From positions 1 through 64,000 of the forward strand of contig MKUQ01000054.1 in assembly GCA_001898645.1 (NCBI GenBank): a DNA stretch of 64,000 nt, given 5' to 3'. Shown here piece by piece: positions 1-8,596 of this stretch; position 1 is the first letter of the stretch, and the number at the start of each line of letters is the position of its first letter. The notes beneath the pieces are model-generated. The model saw nothing but the letters and a program-made list of their open reading frames with translations. It had not been told where the DNA came from and made no database searches. The stretch is from Burkholderiales bacterium 70-64. GTDB taxonomy: Bacteria; Pseudomonadota; Gammaproteobacteria; Burkholderiales; Burkholderiaceae_E. A program made the translations under genes and the position numbers.

Positions 1-70
1 AACGCCATGGTCCGCACCAACCAACCCTGGAACAACTCCCTTCACGCGACTTGACTCGGAAGACGGTTAC

Positions 71-2287
71 TCAGAACCTCGCGCTCACCGTGACCGCCAC
101 GGTCCTCGGCGCGCTGGCGTAGTAGGCCGTGGAGCCGTTCAGGCTGAAATCGTTGGCCGAGATCTGCGAGATGTAGCGGCGGTCGAACAGGTTGAGTGCC
201 GCTACCTCGAGATGGATGCCGTGGGCGAAGTCGTAGCCGGCGGCGAGGTCCACCACGGTGTAGCCGGCGACCGGCTGGGCCTGGACGGAATCGCCGTAGC
301 GGCGGCCGACGTAGCGCACGATGGGCGATACGGCGAGGCTGCCGTGGCGATAGGTGGCGCCGCCCTTGAGCACGGTCCGCGGGGCATTGGGGATCTGCTT
401 GCCCTTGGTGGCCAGGGAGGCTCCGCCGCTCAGGGTCGGGGTGTCCTGGTCGTAGGTCTCCGAGGCCAGGGAGCCCGAGCCGAAGATGGACCAGGCGTTG
501 CCGATCTCGTAGCCTGCCTCGAGCTCGATGCCGTATTGCGTGGTCTTGGCCGTTCCCTCGTAATACGACAGCGTTCCGCCGAGGGCGGGGTCGACGACCT
601 GCACCTGCCGGTTCTGGTTCCTGGCCAGGAATATCGTGGGCACCACGGTCAGCCGGTCGTTGCGGTAGCGCATGCTGAGATCGATCTGGTCCGAGAGCTC
701 CGGCTTCACCCGGTCGACCAGCGACTGGAGGGTGATGCCGCGGGCGACGAAGGCGGCCTCGTTGCTGATGTAGTTGCTCGCCTGCGGGCCCCAGTCCGGA
801 CGCCCGAACTTGCGGCCGTAGGAGACGCTGGCGCTCCACGAGGGGCTCAGCTCCTGCAGGATGCCGAGGTTGGGCAGCAGCTCGCGATGGTGCTTGGCGG
901 CCACCACGGCATTGGGGTCGGCGACCGGGTTGAAGCTCCAGATCTGGTCGAGGGAGGCGTCGGGCAGGCCGGCGGTGCGGTAGTACTGCATCCTCGGCGC
1001 CTCGAGATCCATGTAGCGCAGCCCGCCGCTCACCACCGTCTTGCCGAAGGTGCCGGTGAGCTGGGCGTAGGGGCTGTTGACGAGGAAGTTGTCGATCCTG
1101 GACAGGGTGGACCAGCTCGAGAACACCAGGCTGCCGTCGGCGGCCACCGTGAACTTCCTCTGGTCGGTGGGCGGAGGCGGCGGCTTCATGGACTGCATCC
1201 AGTAGCCGACGACGAGGTCGGTGGCGGTTCCGAAGCGGCCCTGGTACTCCAGCACCATGCCGGTGTTGTCGTTCTGCTGGCGCCAGATCTGCACGCCCGC
1301 CGAGGCGCCGGAGCCGTTGGCGGAATACTGCCGGCCGTCGTTGTGCCAGTAATAGGGCTTGAAGACGAGGTGGTGGCCGGCCGCCAGCGTGACGTCGAGG
1401 TTGGCGAGGGCGGCGAAGTCCTCGTACTCGACGCGATTGAACCGGTAGTAGTTGATGTCCGTTGCAGCGACGCCGGTGCGCGAGGTGTTGTAGTCGAAGC
1501 GGTAGTTGCTCCCGAGGTCCTGCGCCTGGGCATAGGTGAGGGCGCGGTTGGAATCGGCCTCGAACCTGTTGTGGACCACGTTCAGGTCCACCTTGACGCG
1601 GTCTCCCAGTTGCGAGCGGATCCCCAGCATGACGTTGTCGCGCGACTCGCCGCCCGAGCCTTTCCACTTGTCGGCCGCCGCGGTGGAGGCCGAGACGAAG
1701 AAGCGGGTTCCGCTCTCGCCCAGCGCACCGGAGTCGAGCCGCATGAACGTGCGGCGGAAGTCGAAGGAGCCGAACGCCTGCTTGCCGAGCAGCCCGAATC
1801 GGTCCCCGGGGCCGAGCAGGCGCTGATCAACGGCCCCCGAGGCGTTGGAGATGGCCAGGCCCTGGCCGGCCTGCAGCCCGCCCCGATAGAGATCGACCTG
1901 GGCGACGTTCTCCAGGTCGAAGAGATCGGTGCCGCCGACGATGCCCGTCAAGGGCAGGCCTTCGACGTTGCGGGCGAAATGGAAGTCGCCCTTGCCGCGG
2001 ACGTTGATGTTGCGGGTGGGGCTCAGGCCGTAGGGGTCCGGGCTCTCCACGACCACCGAAGGCATCAGGTTGAGCGGGGCGTACTGGCTGGTCTGGCCGG
2101 GGCCGCCCAGCAGGTCGAGGCCGGAGCGGGTGACGCTGCTCCTGGGCGTCGGCTGCGGGTCGGACACCATCACCCTGGGCTCGCCCGAATCTCCGGAAAC
2201 GACCACCTCCTGCAGCGTGGGATCGGCGGCGAAGGCCGGGGCGGCGGCGAACAGGGCCGCCACGGCGGCCGACATCAGAGTACGCAT
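71..2287 (-). CDS. TonB-dependent outer-membrane receptor
   Basis: A 738-residue precursor of a TonB-dependent receptor, which imports a scarce ligand across the outer membrane using TonB energy. A clear signal peptide (about residues 1-20, ending AFA) is followed by a TonB-box-like stretch (LQEVVVSG). A plug domain carries NINVRGKGDF and VDLYRGG, then a long barrel ends in the aromatic SARF typical of outer-membrane proteins. I start it at the ATG overlapping the upstream stop (TGATG) with GAGGA about 7 nt before it; the track ORF simply reads through from upstream. It is the second gene of a two-gene operon behind the radical SAM gene and shares its ModE-like operator. The ligand is unknown. 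A Mo/W-chelate or another metallophore is an inference from the operator only. Confidence 0.9.
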   Translation of the reverse strand: MRTLMSAAVAALFAAAPAFAADPTLQEVVVSGDSGEPRVMVSDPQPTPRSSVTRSGLDLLGGPGQTSQYAPLNLMPSVVVESPDPYGLSPTRNINVRGKGDFHFARNVEGLPLTGIVGGTDLFDLENVAQVDLYRGGLQAGQGLAISNASGAVDQRLLGPGDRFGLLGKQAFGSFDFRRTFMRLDSGALGESGTRFFVSASTAAADKWKGSGGESRDNVMLGIRSQLGDRVKVDLNVVHNRFEADSNRALTYAQAQDLGSNYRFDYNTSRTGVAATDINYYRFNRVEYEDFAALANLDVTLAAGHHLVFKPYYWHNDGRQYSANGSGASAGVQIWRQQNDNTGMVLEYQGRFGTATDLVVGYWMQSMKPPPPPTDQRKFTVAADGSLVFSSWSTLSRIDNFLVNSPYAQLTGTFGKTVVSGGLRYMDLEAPRMQYYRTAGLPDASLDQIWSFNPVADPNAVVAAKHHRELLPNLGILQELSPSWSASVSYGRKFGRPDWGPQASNYISNEAAFVARGITLQSLVDRVKPELSDQIDLSMRYRNDRLTVVPTIFLARNQNRQVQVVDPALGGTLSYYEGTAKTTQYGIELEAGYEIGNAWSIFGSGSLASETYDQDTPTLSGGASLATKGKQIPNAPRTVLKGGATYRHGSLAVSPIVRYVGRRYGDSVQAQPVAGYTVVDLAAGYDFAHGIHLEVAALNLFDRRYISQISANDFSLNGSTAYYASAPRTVAVTVSARF

Positions 2288-3390
2288 CAACAGGTCCTCG
2301 GGGTTGAACGGGGTGGCGCGAACACGGCGGTCAGGCCGAGCTCGCCGAGATAGCGGGAGATCCGCGGCATGTTGTCGTGCACCACGGTGCGCTCGCCGAC
2401 CGGGATGGCGCGGGCCTCGCCGCCGGCCTTGCCGCGCGGATCCTTCATCGAGGCGGAGGCGCCGAGCACCTGGTTGCCGCCGCCGGCGAGCCACCAGAGA
2501 GCGAGGTCGTCCGGGTCGTTGCCGGCGGCCAACCCGAGGTCGAGGGTGGGGCAGAGCAGGCGGGCAACGGCGGTCAGTCGGACCAGCGGCCACGGCGAGC
2601 AGCGCACCCCGCCGGCCGCAGCGCCGGGGAACGGCATGTAGCGCGACAGCCGCAGGTGGCCGAGCATGGAGAAGCGGCGCAGGAAGAGCAGATGCTCGAT
2701 GCGGTTCTCGTCGGTCTCGCCCAGGCCGACCAGCATCATCGAGCGGATGGGCATGCGCTCTTCTTCGCAGAACTCCAGCAGGCGTATGCGCGCGGAGAGA
2801 CTGTCCGAGGGCTTGAAGCGCGCGAACAGCTCCGCATCGAGCACTTCCAGCGAGCTGGTGACGGCGGACACGCCGAGATCCTTGAGGGCGCGTACGCCGC
2901 TGCGGGTCAGCGAGGGCCCGACGTTGACCTCGATCTCGACGTCCACCGCCTCGCGGATCGCCGTCACCAGCTCGATCATGCGGCGGTCGTAGCCGTCGGC
3001 CGGTTCGCCATCCACCGGCAGCCGCGTGCCGCCGGAAAGGTGCAGGTGGCGTATACCGAGGCCGGCGATGGCGCGCGCGGCGGCGACGATGTTCTCGGCG
3101 CTCGCCGCCTTGCGGGAGAAGAAGGTGCAGTAGGTGCACAGCTCCTCGAGCTCGCACGCCGTGACCGCCGATATGCCGGCCGACCACCAGGGGTTGCGGC
3201 CCAAGTGCCGGTCGCGCAGGCGCGCGGCGATGTCGAAGAGCCCGCTGGCGAAGGCGGGATCGGCCGATCGGCGGTAGAGATGGAGCAGGTCCGCCTTGCT
3301 GCAATCGCCGGGCAACCCGCCTTCGGCGGGGAGCATCGCTCGTGCCGCCACGGCGGATTCGAGGCTGTCGATGAGGGTGCTGGCGATCAT
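2287..3390 (-). CDS. HmdB/BioB-like radical SAM protein with CX5CX2C motif
   Basis: A 367-residue radical SAM protein. The cluster motif near residue 75 reads ACELEELCTYCTFF, so the cysteine spacing is CX5CX2C rather than CX3CX2C. As I recall, this spacing is reported for HmdB, the radical SAM enzyme of [Fe]-hydrogenase cofactor synthesis. The rest resembles the BioB/HydE/HmdB group: LHLSGGTRLP, EVNVGPS, TSSLEVLDAELF, MMLVGLGET, and a BATS-like C-terminus with AGGGNQVLGASASMKDP. The stop overlaps the TonB receptor start by one base. The predicted transcription start lies only a few bases before the ATG, so either the mRNA is nearly leaderless or translation starts at Met19. The substrate is unknown; it may make or modify the ligand the receptor imports. 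Confidence 0.8.
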   Translation of the reverse strand: MIASTLIDSLESAVAARAMLPAEGGLPGDCSKADLLHLYRRSADPAFASGLFDIAARLRDRHLGRNPWWSAGISAVTACELEELCTYCTFFSRKAASAENIVAAARAIAGLGIRHLHLSGGTRLPVDGEPADGYDRRMIELVTAIREAVDVEIEVNVGPSLTRSGVRALKDLGVSAVTSSLEVLDAELFARFKPSDSLSARIRLLEFCEEERMPIRSMMLVGLGETDENRIEHLLFLRRFSMLGHLRLSRYMPFPGAAAGGVRCSPWPLVRLTAVARLLCPTLDLGLAAGNDPDDLALWWLAGGGNQVLGASASMKDPRGKAGGEARAIPVGERTVVHDNMPRISRYLGELGLTAVFAPPRSTPRTC

Positions 3391-3396
3391 TGGGAT

Positions 3397-3420
3397 CGAT
3401 ATATATGGTCGTATATATCG
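3397..3420 (-). promoter_or_regulatory. ModE (Mo-box)-like operator overlapping the -10 of the radical SAM/TonB operon
   Basis: A perfect dyad, CGATATAT-N8-ATATATCG (also readable as a 9-bp arm with a 6-bp spacer), sits in an AT-rich island within very GC-rich DNA. The layout matches the Mo-box pattern I recall for ModE, CGNTATAT...ATATANCG over 24 bp. It covers the -10 hexamer and most of the spacer of the predicted promoter, the position expected for repression. The dyad and its position are seen directly; ModE as the binder is an inference. Confidence 0.6.
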
Positions 3421-3428
3421 ACAGGCAA
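3400..3428 (-). promoter_or_regulatory. Sigma-70 promoter of the radical SAM/TonB receptor operon
   Basis: On the minus strand TTGCCT is followed after exactly 17 bp by TATATA. The predicted transcription start is 2-4 bases before the ATG at 3390. The -10 is embedded in the dyad operator. Confidence 0.55.
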
Positions 3429-3514
3429 AAAAAGAGCCGGGCGAGCAGGCGGTTCCGGGTGGATGAACGGCGGATTCGTTCGATGCCGCAATCCGCCACC
3501 GGCGTCATATTACT

Positions 3515-3538
3515 CGAAATATACGACCGTGCATAACG
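3515..3538 (+). promoter_or_regulatory. Second Mo-box-like site upstream of the same promoter
   Basis: A 24-bp sequence starting CGAAATAT, with central ACGACC, and ending GCATAACG. Read in the opposite orientation, the proximal operator shares CGA, ATATACGACC and the terminal ATA.CG at the same spacing. It lies about 118 bp centre to centre from the proximal site. Its own dyad is imperfect. It could be an auxiliary site for looping or activation. Confidence 0.4.
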
Positions 3539-3618
3539 CATCCGATTCGCGCATCTGGTGCGAACGACCGCGGCCCGGACCGCGCAGCAGCTCTCTTCAT
3601 GCGCTCGATCACGCCCGC

Positions 3619-4434
3619 TCAGCTTTGCCCGAACTCATCGCCCAGCTCGACGCTGCGCCGCTGCGCGGCCGCCAGCGCGTCGGCCACCAGCCGGCGCAGC
3701 TCGCCGGCCTCCATGACGGCCAGCGCCGCGGCGGTGGTGCCGCCCTTGGAGGTGACGCGCTCGCGCAGGGTGGCAGGCGGCTCGCCGGACTGCAGCGCGA
3801 GCTGCGCGGCCCCGGCGACGGTGTGCAGGGCCAGTGCGCGCGCCTGTGCGGCATCGAGCCCGAGGGCCAGCGCGCCCTGCTCGAGCGCTTCGATGAACAG
3901 GAACACGTAGGCCGGGCCGCTGCCGCTGACGGCGGTCACGGCGTCGAGCATGGATTCGTCGTCGACCCATACCGTGGGCCCGACGGCGCCGAGCACCTGC
4001 TCGGCCATGGCGCGGTCGGCCCTGCCGGCCCCCGGCAGGGCGGCCAGGCCGGTGATGCCTTTGCCGACGAGCGCCGGGGTGTTGGGCATGGCGCGCACGA
4101 CACGCTGGTGGCCGCCGAGCCAGCGGGAGAGATCGCGCGCGCGGATGCCGGCCGCGATGCTCACCACCAGGACCTCGCCGGACAGCGGCGGCAGCGCGGC
4201 GATGGCCTCGCGCATGTGCTGCGGCTTGACCGCGAGCAGGACCAGATCCACGCCGTCGAGGGCGGCCCGGTCGGCGCGCTCGAAGGCGGCGATGCCGAAG
4301 CGCTGCTGCAGCGCCTCGCGCTGGGGCGCCGACGGCTCGACCACCCGCATCGCCTCGGCCGGCATGCCTTGGGCGAGCAGCCCCCCGAGCAGCGCGGTGG
4401 CCATGTTGCCGCCGCCGATGAATCCGATCCGCAT
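3619..4434 (-). CDS. proC: Pyrroline-5-carboxylate reductase
   Basis: A 271-residue cytosolic enzyme that reduces 1-pyrroline-5-carboxylate to proline, the last step of proline synthesis. The N-terminal Rossmann motif GFIGGGNMATALLGG binds NAD(P)H. The family signatures VRAMPNTPALVGKG and AVSGSGPAYVFLFIEALEQGALALGL, and the C-terminal VTSKGGTTAAALAVME, are all present. Length is normal. It sits 61 bp downstream of murJ on the same strand. ProA, the preceding step, is encoded separately at 14.5 kb. Confidence 0.97.
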   Translation of the reverse strand: MRIGFIGGGNMATALLGGLLAQGMPAEAMRVVEPSAPQREALQQRFGIAAFERADRAALDGVDLVLLAVKPQHMREAIAALPPLSGEVLVVSIAAGIRARDLSRWLGGHQRVVRAMPNTPALVGKGITGLAALPGAGRADRAMAEQVLGAVGPTVWVDDESMLDAVTAVSGSGPAYVFLFIEALEQGALALGLDAAQARALALHTVAGAAQLALQSGEPPATLRERVTSKGGTTAAALAVMEAGELRRLVADALAAAQRRSVELGDEFGQS

Positions 4435-4495
4435 GGCTGGGAACTCCTGGGCTCCGGTGGGAAAACTCCAATGTAGCGCTTCGCGATGCAGCGCT

Positions 4496-6091
4496 TCACC
4501 GCGCCGTCGGTTCGCCGCGGGCGCGCCGCATGAAATGCGACGCGCGCACGCCCAGGGCCAGCAGCACCAGCAGGTACAGCAGGGCGCCGCCCGCCACCAG
4601 GCCCAGCACCAGGCCGATGCGCGCGAAGGGTGCGGCCTGCATCGCCGTCCAGTCGAAGCGCGGCACGATGGCCACGAGCGCGACGCCCATCGCCGTCGAG
4701 GCGGCGATGGTCTGCGCGAGGAACTTCGTCCAGCCCGGCGAGGGCTGCCAGGCGCCGCGCCGGCGCAGGCCGGCCATCAGCAGGCCGGCGTTGGCGAGGG
4801 CACCGATCGAGATCGAGACCGTCAGGCCGGTGTGCGCGAGCCACGGCACGGTGAGCAGGTTCAGCAGCTGCGTGACGACCAGCACGAAGATGGCGATCTT
4901 CACCGGCGTGCGGATGTCCTGCCGGGCGTAGAAGCCGGGCGCGAGCACCTTGATCGCGATCAGGCCGATCAGGCCGATGGCGTAGCCCGAGACGGCCAGC
5001 CGGGTCATCTCGACGTCGTGCGCACCGAAGCGGCCATAGTGGAACAGCAGCGCGGTGAGCGGCTCGGCCATGGCGGCCAGGCCGACCATGCACGGCAGCG
5101 CCAGCACCACGCACAGGCGCAGGCCCCAGTCGAGCAGGGCGCTGTACTCGTCGTGATCGCCGGCGGCGCGCGCGCGAGACAGGCTGGGCAGCAGCACGGT
5201 GCCCAGCGCCACGCCGAGCAGCGCGGTGGGAAACTCCATCAGGCGATCGGCGTAGGAGAGCCACGAAACGCTGCCCGCGGCCAGGTGCGAGGCGATCTGC
5301 GTATTGATGAGCAGGCTGATCTGCGCCACCGACACCGCCAGCACTGCCGGGCCCATCAGCTCGAGCAGGCGGCGCGTGCGCGGGTCGGCCAGCGCCTGGC
5401 GCAGGTTCAGGCCGATGCGCGGCAGCATGCCGATGCGGGCGAGCGCCGGGATCTGGATGGCGAGCTGCGCGATGCCGCCGAGCACCACGCCGACGGCCAG
5501 CGCGTAGACCGGCGGGTCGAAGCGGCGCGCCAGCCCGAGCGCGGCGCCGATGAAGCTCAGGTTCAGCAGCACCGGCGTGAAGGCAGGGATGGCGAAGTTG
5601 CGCCAGGTGTTGAGGATGCCGGCCGCCAGCGCGACCATCGAGATGAAGAGGATGTAGGGGAACATCCAGCGCGTCATGGTGACCGCTGCCGCGAAGGCCG
5701 CGGGTTCGGCGCGCAGGCCCGAGGCGATCAGCCAGACCAGCGCGGGGGAGGCGAGCACCCCGAGGATGGAGACCGCTACCAGCGACCAGAACAGCACCGT
5801 GGCCACGCGATCGACCAGCGCCCGGGTGGCGGCCAGGGCAGCGTGCGGGTCGCCGCCGTCGCGCTCGGCGTGCGTGCGCGATTCGGCCAGGATGGGCACG
5901 AAGGCCTGCGAGAAGGCCCCCTCGGCGAACAGCCGGCGCAGCAGGTTGGGCAGGCGGAAGGCGACGAAGAACGCGTCGGTGAGCGCGGAAGCGCCGAAGA
6001 TCGAGGCGGTGATGTTCTCGCGGATCAGCCCGGTGATGCGCGAGAGCAGCGTCAGGGCGCTGATGGTGGAGGCGGCCCGCAGCAGGCTCAT
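4496..6091 (-). CDS. murJ: Lipid II flippase MurJ
   Basis: A 531-residue polytopic inner-membrane protein of the MurJ/MviN family, which moves lipid II across the membrane for peptidoglycan synthesis. The N-terminus [16 protein letters not shown] and the block [23 protein letters not shown] are diagnostic. Many hydrophobic segments follow (about 14 expected). It is divergent from rpsT, as commonly seen in beta- and gammaproteobacteria, with proC downstream. Confidence 0.97.
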   Translation of the reverse strand: MSLLRAASTISALTLLSRITGLIRENITASIFGASALTDAFFVAFRLPNLLRRLFAEGAFSQAFVPILAESRTHAERDGGDPHAALAATRALVDRVATVLFWSLVAVSILGVLASPALVWLIASGLRAEPAAFAAAVTMTRWMFPYILFISMVALAAGILNTWRNFAIPAFTPVLLNLSFIGAALGLARRFDPPVYALAVGVVLGGIAQLAIQIPALARIGMLPRIGLNLRQALADPRTRRLLELMGPAVLAVSVAQISLLINTQIASHLAAGSVSWLSYADRLMEFPTALLGVALGTVLLPSLSRARAAGDHDEYSALLDWGLRLCVVLALPCMVGLAAMAEPLTALLFHYGRFGAHDVEMTRLAVSGYAIGLIGLIAIKVLAPGFYARQDIRTPVKIAIFVLVVTQLLNLLTVPWLAHTGLTVSISIGALANAGLLMAGLRRRGAWQPSPGWTKFLAQTIAASTAMGVALVAIVPRFDWTAMQAAPFARIGLVLGLVAGGALLYLLVLLALGVRASHFMRRARGEPTAR

Positions 6092-6158
6092 GCGCCCCCG
6101 CCGCGAGGGCGTCGCCGGCCCCGCGCCGGGCGGGCGGCGCAGGAGGCGCGGCCGCGAC

Positions 6159-6188
6159 TTGCGAGGCAGGCAGGAATTCGGTTATTAT
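6159..6188 (+). promoter_or_regulatory. Promoter of rpsT
   Basis: TTGCGA, an 18-bp gap and TATTAT in the only AT-rich part of the murJ-rpsT intergenic region. It predicts a leader of roughly 90 nt before rpsT. Confidence 0.5.
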
Positions 6189-6282
6189 TCAAGGCTTTCC
6201 GGAATGTTTCCGGGGCTTGTTTCGTTGCGGCGCGCCCGCGCGAGCAGACAGGCCGCCGGGTCGACAAAAGAGCGATTCTCTC

Positions 6283-6546
6283 ATGGCCAACATTGCTTCC
6301 GCCCGCAAGCGCGCCCGCCAGGCCGTCAAGCGCAACCTGCACAACTCGAGCCTGCGTTCGCGCCTGCGCACCGCGATCAAGTCGGTGCGCAAGGCCATCC
6401 TGGCCGGCGACAAGGCGGCGGCTGCACGCACGCTGCAGTCGGCGCAGGGCGTGATCGACCGCATCGCCGACAAGAAGATCGTCCACAAGAACGCCGCGTC
6501 GCGCTACAAGAGCCGCCTGTCGGCCGCCATCAAGTCGATGAGCTGA
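6283..6546 (+). CDS. rpsT: 30S ribosomal protein S20
   Basis: An 87-residue, very basic protein of the S20 family that binds the 5' domain of 16S rRNA. It begins [18 protein letters not shown] and has the conserved [35 protein letters not shown]. The start is the ATG of MANIAS, not the longer track ORF, because all S20 proteins start this way. Its last 17 bases overlap the end of the convergent yggS gene. Confidence 0.98.
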   Translation: MANIASARKRARQAVKRNLHNSSLRSRLRTAIKSVRKAILAGDKAAAARTLQSAQGVIDRIADKKIVHKNAASRYKSRLSAAIKSMS

Positions 6547-7315
6547 GCGGCGAGGCGGGCAGGGGCGAGCGCATCGAGCGCTCGCCGAACAGCGCGCTGC
6601 CTATCCTCACGATGGTGGCGCCTTCGGCCACCGCGGCCTCCAGGTCGGCCGACATTCCCATCGAAAGCGTATCGAAGCAGCGGGCGGCCTCGCCGTCCAG
6701 CGCGGCCTTCACGCGCGCGTGCAGCTCGCGCAGCGCGGCGAAGCGCGCGCGCTGAAGATTCACGTCGTCGGTCGGCTCGGGGATCGCCATCAGCCCGCGC
6801 AGGCGCAGGCGGGGCAGCGCGGCCACGGCCAGGGCCAGGGCGAGCGTCTCGCCGGGCGCCGCACCGCTCTTGCTGGCCTCGCCCGACACGTTGACCTGCA
6901 GGCACACGTCCAGCGTGCCGAGCCCCTCCGGGCGCTGCTCGGAGAGCCGGTGCGCGATCTTCTCGCGTTCCACCGAGTGCACCCAGTCGAAGTGCGCGGC
7001 GATCGGGCGCGTCTTGTTGGACTGGATCGGGCCGATGAAGTGCCAGGCGAGCGGTCCGCCCGGCGCCGCGGCCGACCACTCGTCGCGGCAGGCGGCGATC
7101 TTGTCGAGTGCTTCTTGCAGGTAGTTTTCGCCGAACGCACGCTGGCCCAACGCGGCGAGCTCGAGCACCTGCGAGGCGGGCTGGGCCTTGCTGACCGCCA
7201 GCAGCCGGACCGAATCGGGCGCACGGCCGGCCGATTCGCAGGCCTGCCGGAGGCGGCCGAGCACCTGTTCGTAGCGTTGGCGCAACGCGGGATTGCCGTT
7301 CATCGCGTGATTCAC
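6530..7315 (-). CDS. yggS: YggS/PLPBP family pyridoxal phosphate homeostasis protein
   Basis: A 261-residue PLP-binding protein with an alanine-racemase-like barrel but no known catalysis; the family buffers PLP and keeps B6 and amino-acid pools balanced. The PLP lysine lies in LLAVSKAQP (about Lys43). Conserved [34 protein letters not shown] and [33 protein letters not shown] follow. Length is slightly above the family norm. It is divergent from pilT, the usual neighbour in proteobacteria. Confidence 0.96.
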   Translation of the reverse strand: MNHAMNGNPALRQRYEQVLGRLRQACESAGRAPDSVRLLAVSKAQPASQVLELAALGQRAFGENYLQEALDKIAACRDEWSAAAPGGPLAWHFIGPIQSNKTRPIAAHFDWVHSVEREKIAHRLSEQRPEGLGTLDVCLQVNVSGEASKSGAAPGETLALALAVAALPRLRLRGLMAIPEPTDDVNLQRARFAALRELHARVKAALDGEAARCFDTLSMGMSADLEAAVAEGATIVRIGSALFGERSMRSPLPASPLSSST

Positions 7316-7419
7316 CGTTGCGCCCTGCCGGGACTGTCCGGGCGGTCGCGGGTTTCGAAGATAACAGGAATGCCGGAGATTCCGCAGCCCGCGGGGCCGG
7401 CCCTGAACGAGGATGCGTG

Positions 7420-8463
7420 ATGGATATCGCTGAACTGCTGGCCTTCGCGGTGAAGAACAAGGCTTCCGACCTGCACCTGTCGGCCGGCCTGCCGCCGATG
7501 ATCCGCGTGCACGGCGACGTGCGCCGGATCAACCTGCCGCCGATGGAGCACAAGGACGTGCACGGCATGATCTACGACATCATGAACGACACGCAGCGCA
7601 AGGAGTACGAGGAGCACCTGGAGTGCGACTTCTCCTTCGCCATCCCGGGGCTGGCGCGCTTCCGGGTCAACGCCTTCCTGCAGCAGCGCGGCGCGGGCGC
7701 GGTGATGCGCACGATCCCCTCGAAGATCCTCACGCTCGAGGAGCTGAACGCGCCCAAGATCTTCTCCGAGATCGCGATGACCCCGCGCGGGCTGGTGCTG
7801 GTGACCGGCCCGACCGGCTCGGGCAAGTCGACCACGCTCGCGGCGATGGTGAACCACGTCAACGAGAACCTGTACGGACACATCCTCACCGTCGAGGACC
7901 CGATCGAATTCGTGCACGAGTCCAAGCGCTGCCTGATCAACCAGCGCGAGGTCGGCCCGATGACGCTGTCGTTCAACAACGCCCTGCGCTCGGCCCTGCG
8001 CGAGGACCCCGACGTCATCCTGGTGGGGGAGCTGCGCGACCTCGAGACGATCCGCCTGGCGCTGACCGCAGCCGAGACCGGCCACCTGGTGTTCGGCACG
8101 CTGCATACCTCGTCGGCCGCCAAGACGATCGACCGGGTCATCGACGTGTTTCCCGCCGCCGAGAAGGACATGGTGCGCGCGATGCTGTCGGAATCGCTGC
8201 GCGCGGTGATCTCGCAGTCGCTGCTCAAGACCAAGGACGGCAACGGGCGGGTCGCGGCGCACGAGATCATGATCGGCACGCCGGCGATCCGCAACCTGAT
8301 CCGCGAGGCCAAGGTGGCCCAGATGAACTCGGCGATCCAGACCGGCGGGTCGATCGGCATGCAGACGCTCGACCAGTGCCTGACCGACATGGTGCGCAAG
8401 AACGTCATCTCGGTCTCCGAAGCCCGCGCCGTCGCCGCGGTGAAAGAAAATTTCCCGGGTTGA
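7420..8463 (+). CDS. pilT: Type IV pilus retraction ATPase PilT
   Basis: A 347-residue hexameric ATPase that depolymerises type IV pili during twitching. It starts MDIAELLAFAVKNKASDLHLSAG. Walker A is GPTGSGKSTTLAAM. The Asp and His boxes, Walker B (DPDVILVGELRDLETI) and the retraction-specific C-terminal motif AIRNLIRE are all present. The ATG at 7420 gives the standard PilT length; the track ORF is extended upstream. A set of hairpins begins at its stop codon, followed by pilU. Confidence 0.97.
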   Translation: MDIAELLAFAVKNKASDLHLSAGLPPMIRVHGDVRRINLPPMEHKDVHGMIYDIMNDTQRKEYEEHLECDFSFAIPGLARFRVNAFLQQRGAGAVMRTIPSKILTLEELNAPKIFSEIAMTPRGLVLVTGPTGSGKSTTLAAMVNHVNENLYGHILTVEDPIEFVHESKRCLINQREVGPMTLSFNNALRSALREDPDVILVGELRDLETIRLALTAAETGHLVFGTLHTSSAAKTIDRVIDVFPAAEKDMVRAMLSESLRAVISQSLLKTKDGNGRVAAHEIMIGTPAIRNLIREAKVAQMNSAIQTGGSIGMQTLDQCLTDMVRKNVISVSEARAVAAVKENFPG

Positions 8464-8538
8464 CATGAAATGTCAACCCGGGAAATTTCGGCGCAGGCTA
8501 ACGTCCGCGAATGCGGACGTTAAGGCGGCGAAGCCGCC
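8448..8538. repeat. Three tandem stem-loops between pilT and pilU
   Basis: Three perfect inverted repeats follow one another. The first has 18-bp arms (8448-8465 and 8471-8488, loop TGAAA) and runs over the pilT stop codon. The second has 10-bp arms TAACGTCCGC/GCGGACGTTA with a GAAT loop (8499-8522). The third has 6-bp arms GGCGGC/GCCGCC with a GAA loop (8524-8538). No U-tract follows, so simple intrinsic termination is uncertain. mRNA stabilisation, attenuation of pilU or a REP-like repeat are alternatives. Confidence 0.75.
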
Positions 8539-8596
8539 GTGCCGAAGCCAAAACTTTTCGGGTTGACGAACAGCCCCACCCACATCGAGCCCCACC

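Noticed and set aside
1-70. A gene at the left edge
   Set aside because: The 70 bp before the receptor stop show no start, ribosome site or recognisable coding sequence.
3950-6454. 834-residue plus-strand ORF over proC and murJ
   Set aside because: Its composition is Arg/Gln/Asp-rich with no domain, and it is antisense to clear genes. High GC creates long open frames.
8448-8489. Simple rho-independent terminator of pilT
   Set aside because: The hairpin is strong but no T-run follows, and two more hairpins come next, so I list it as a structural repeat.
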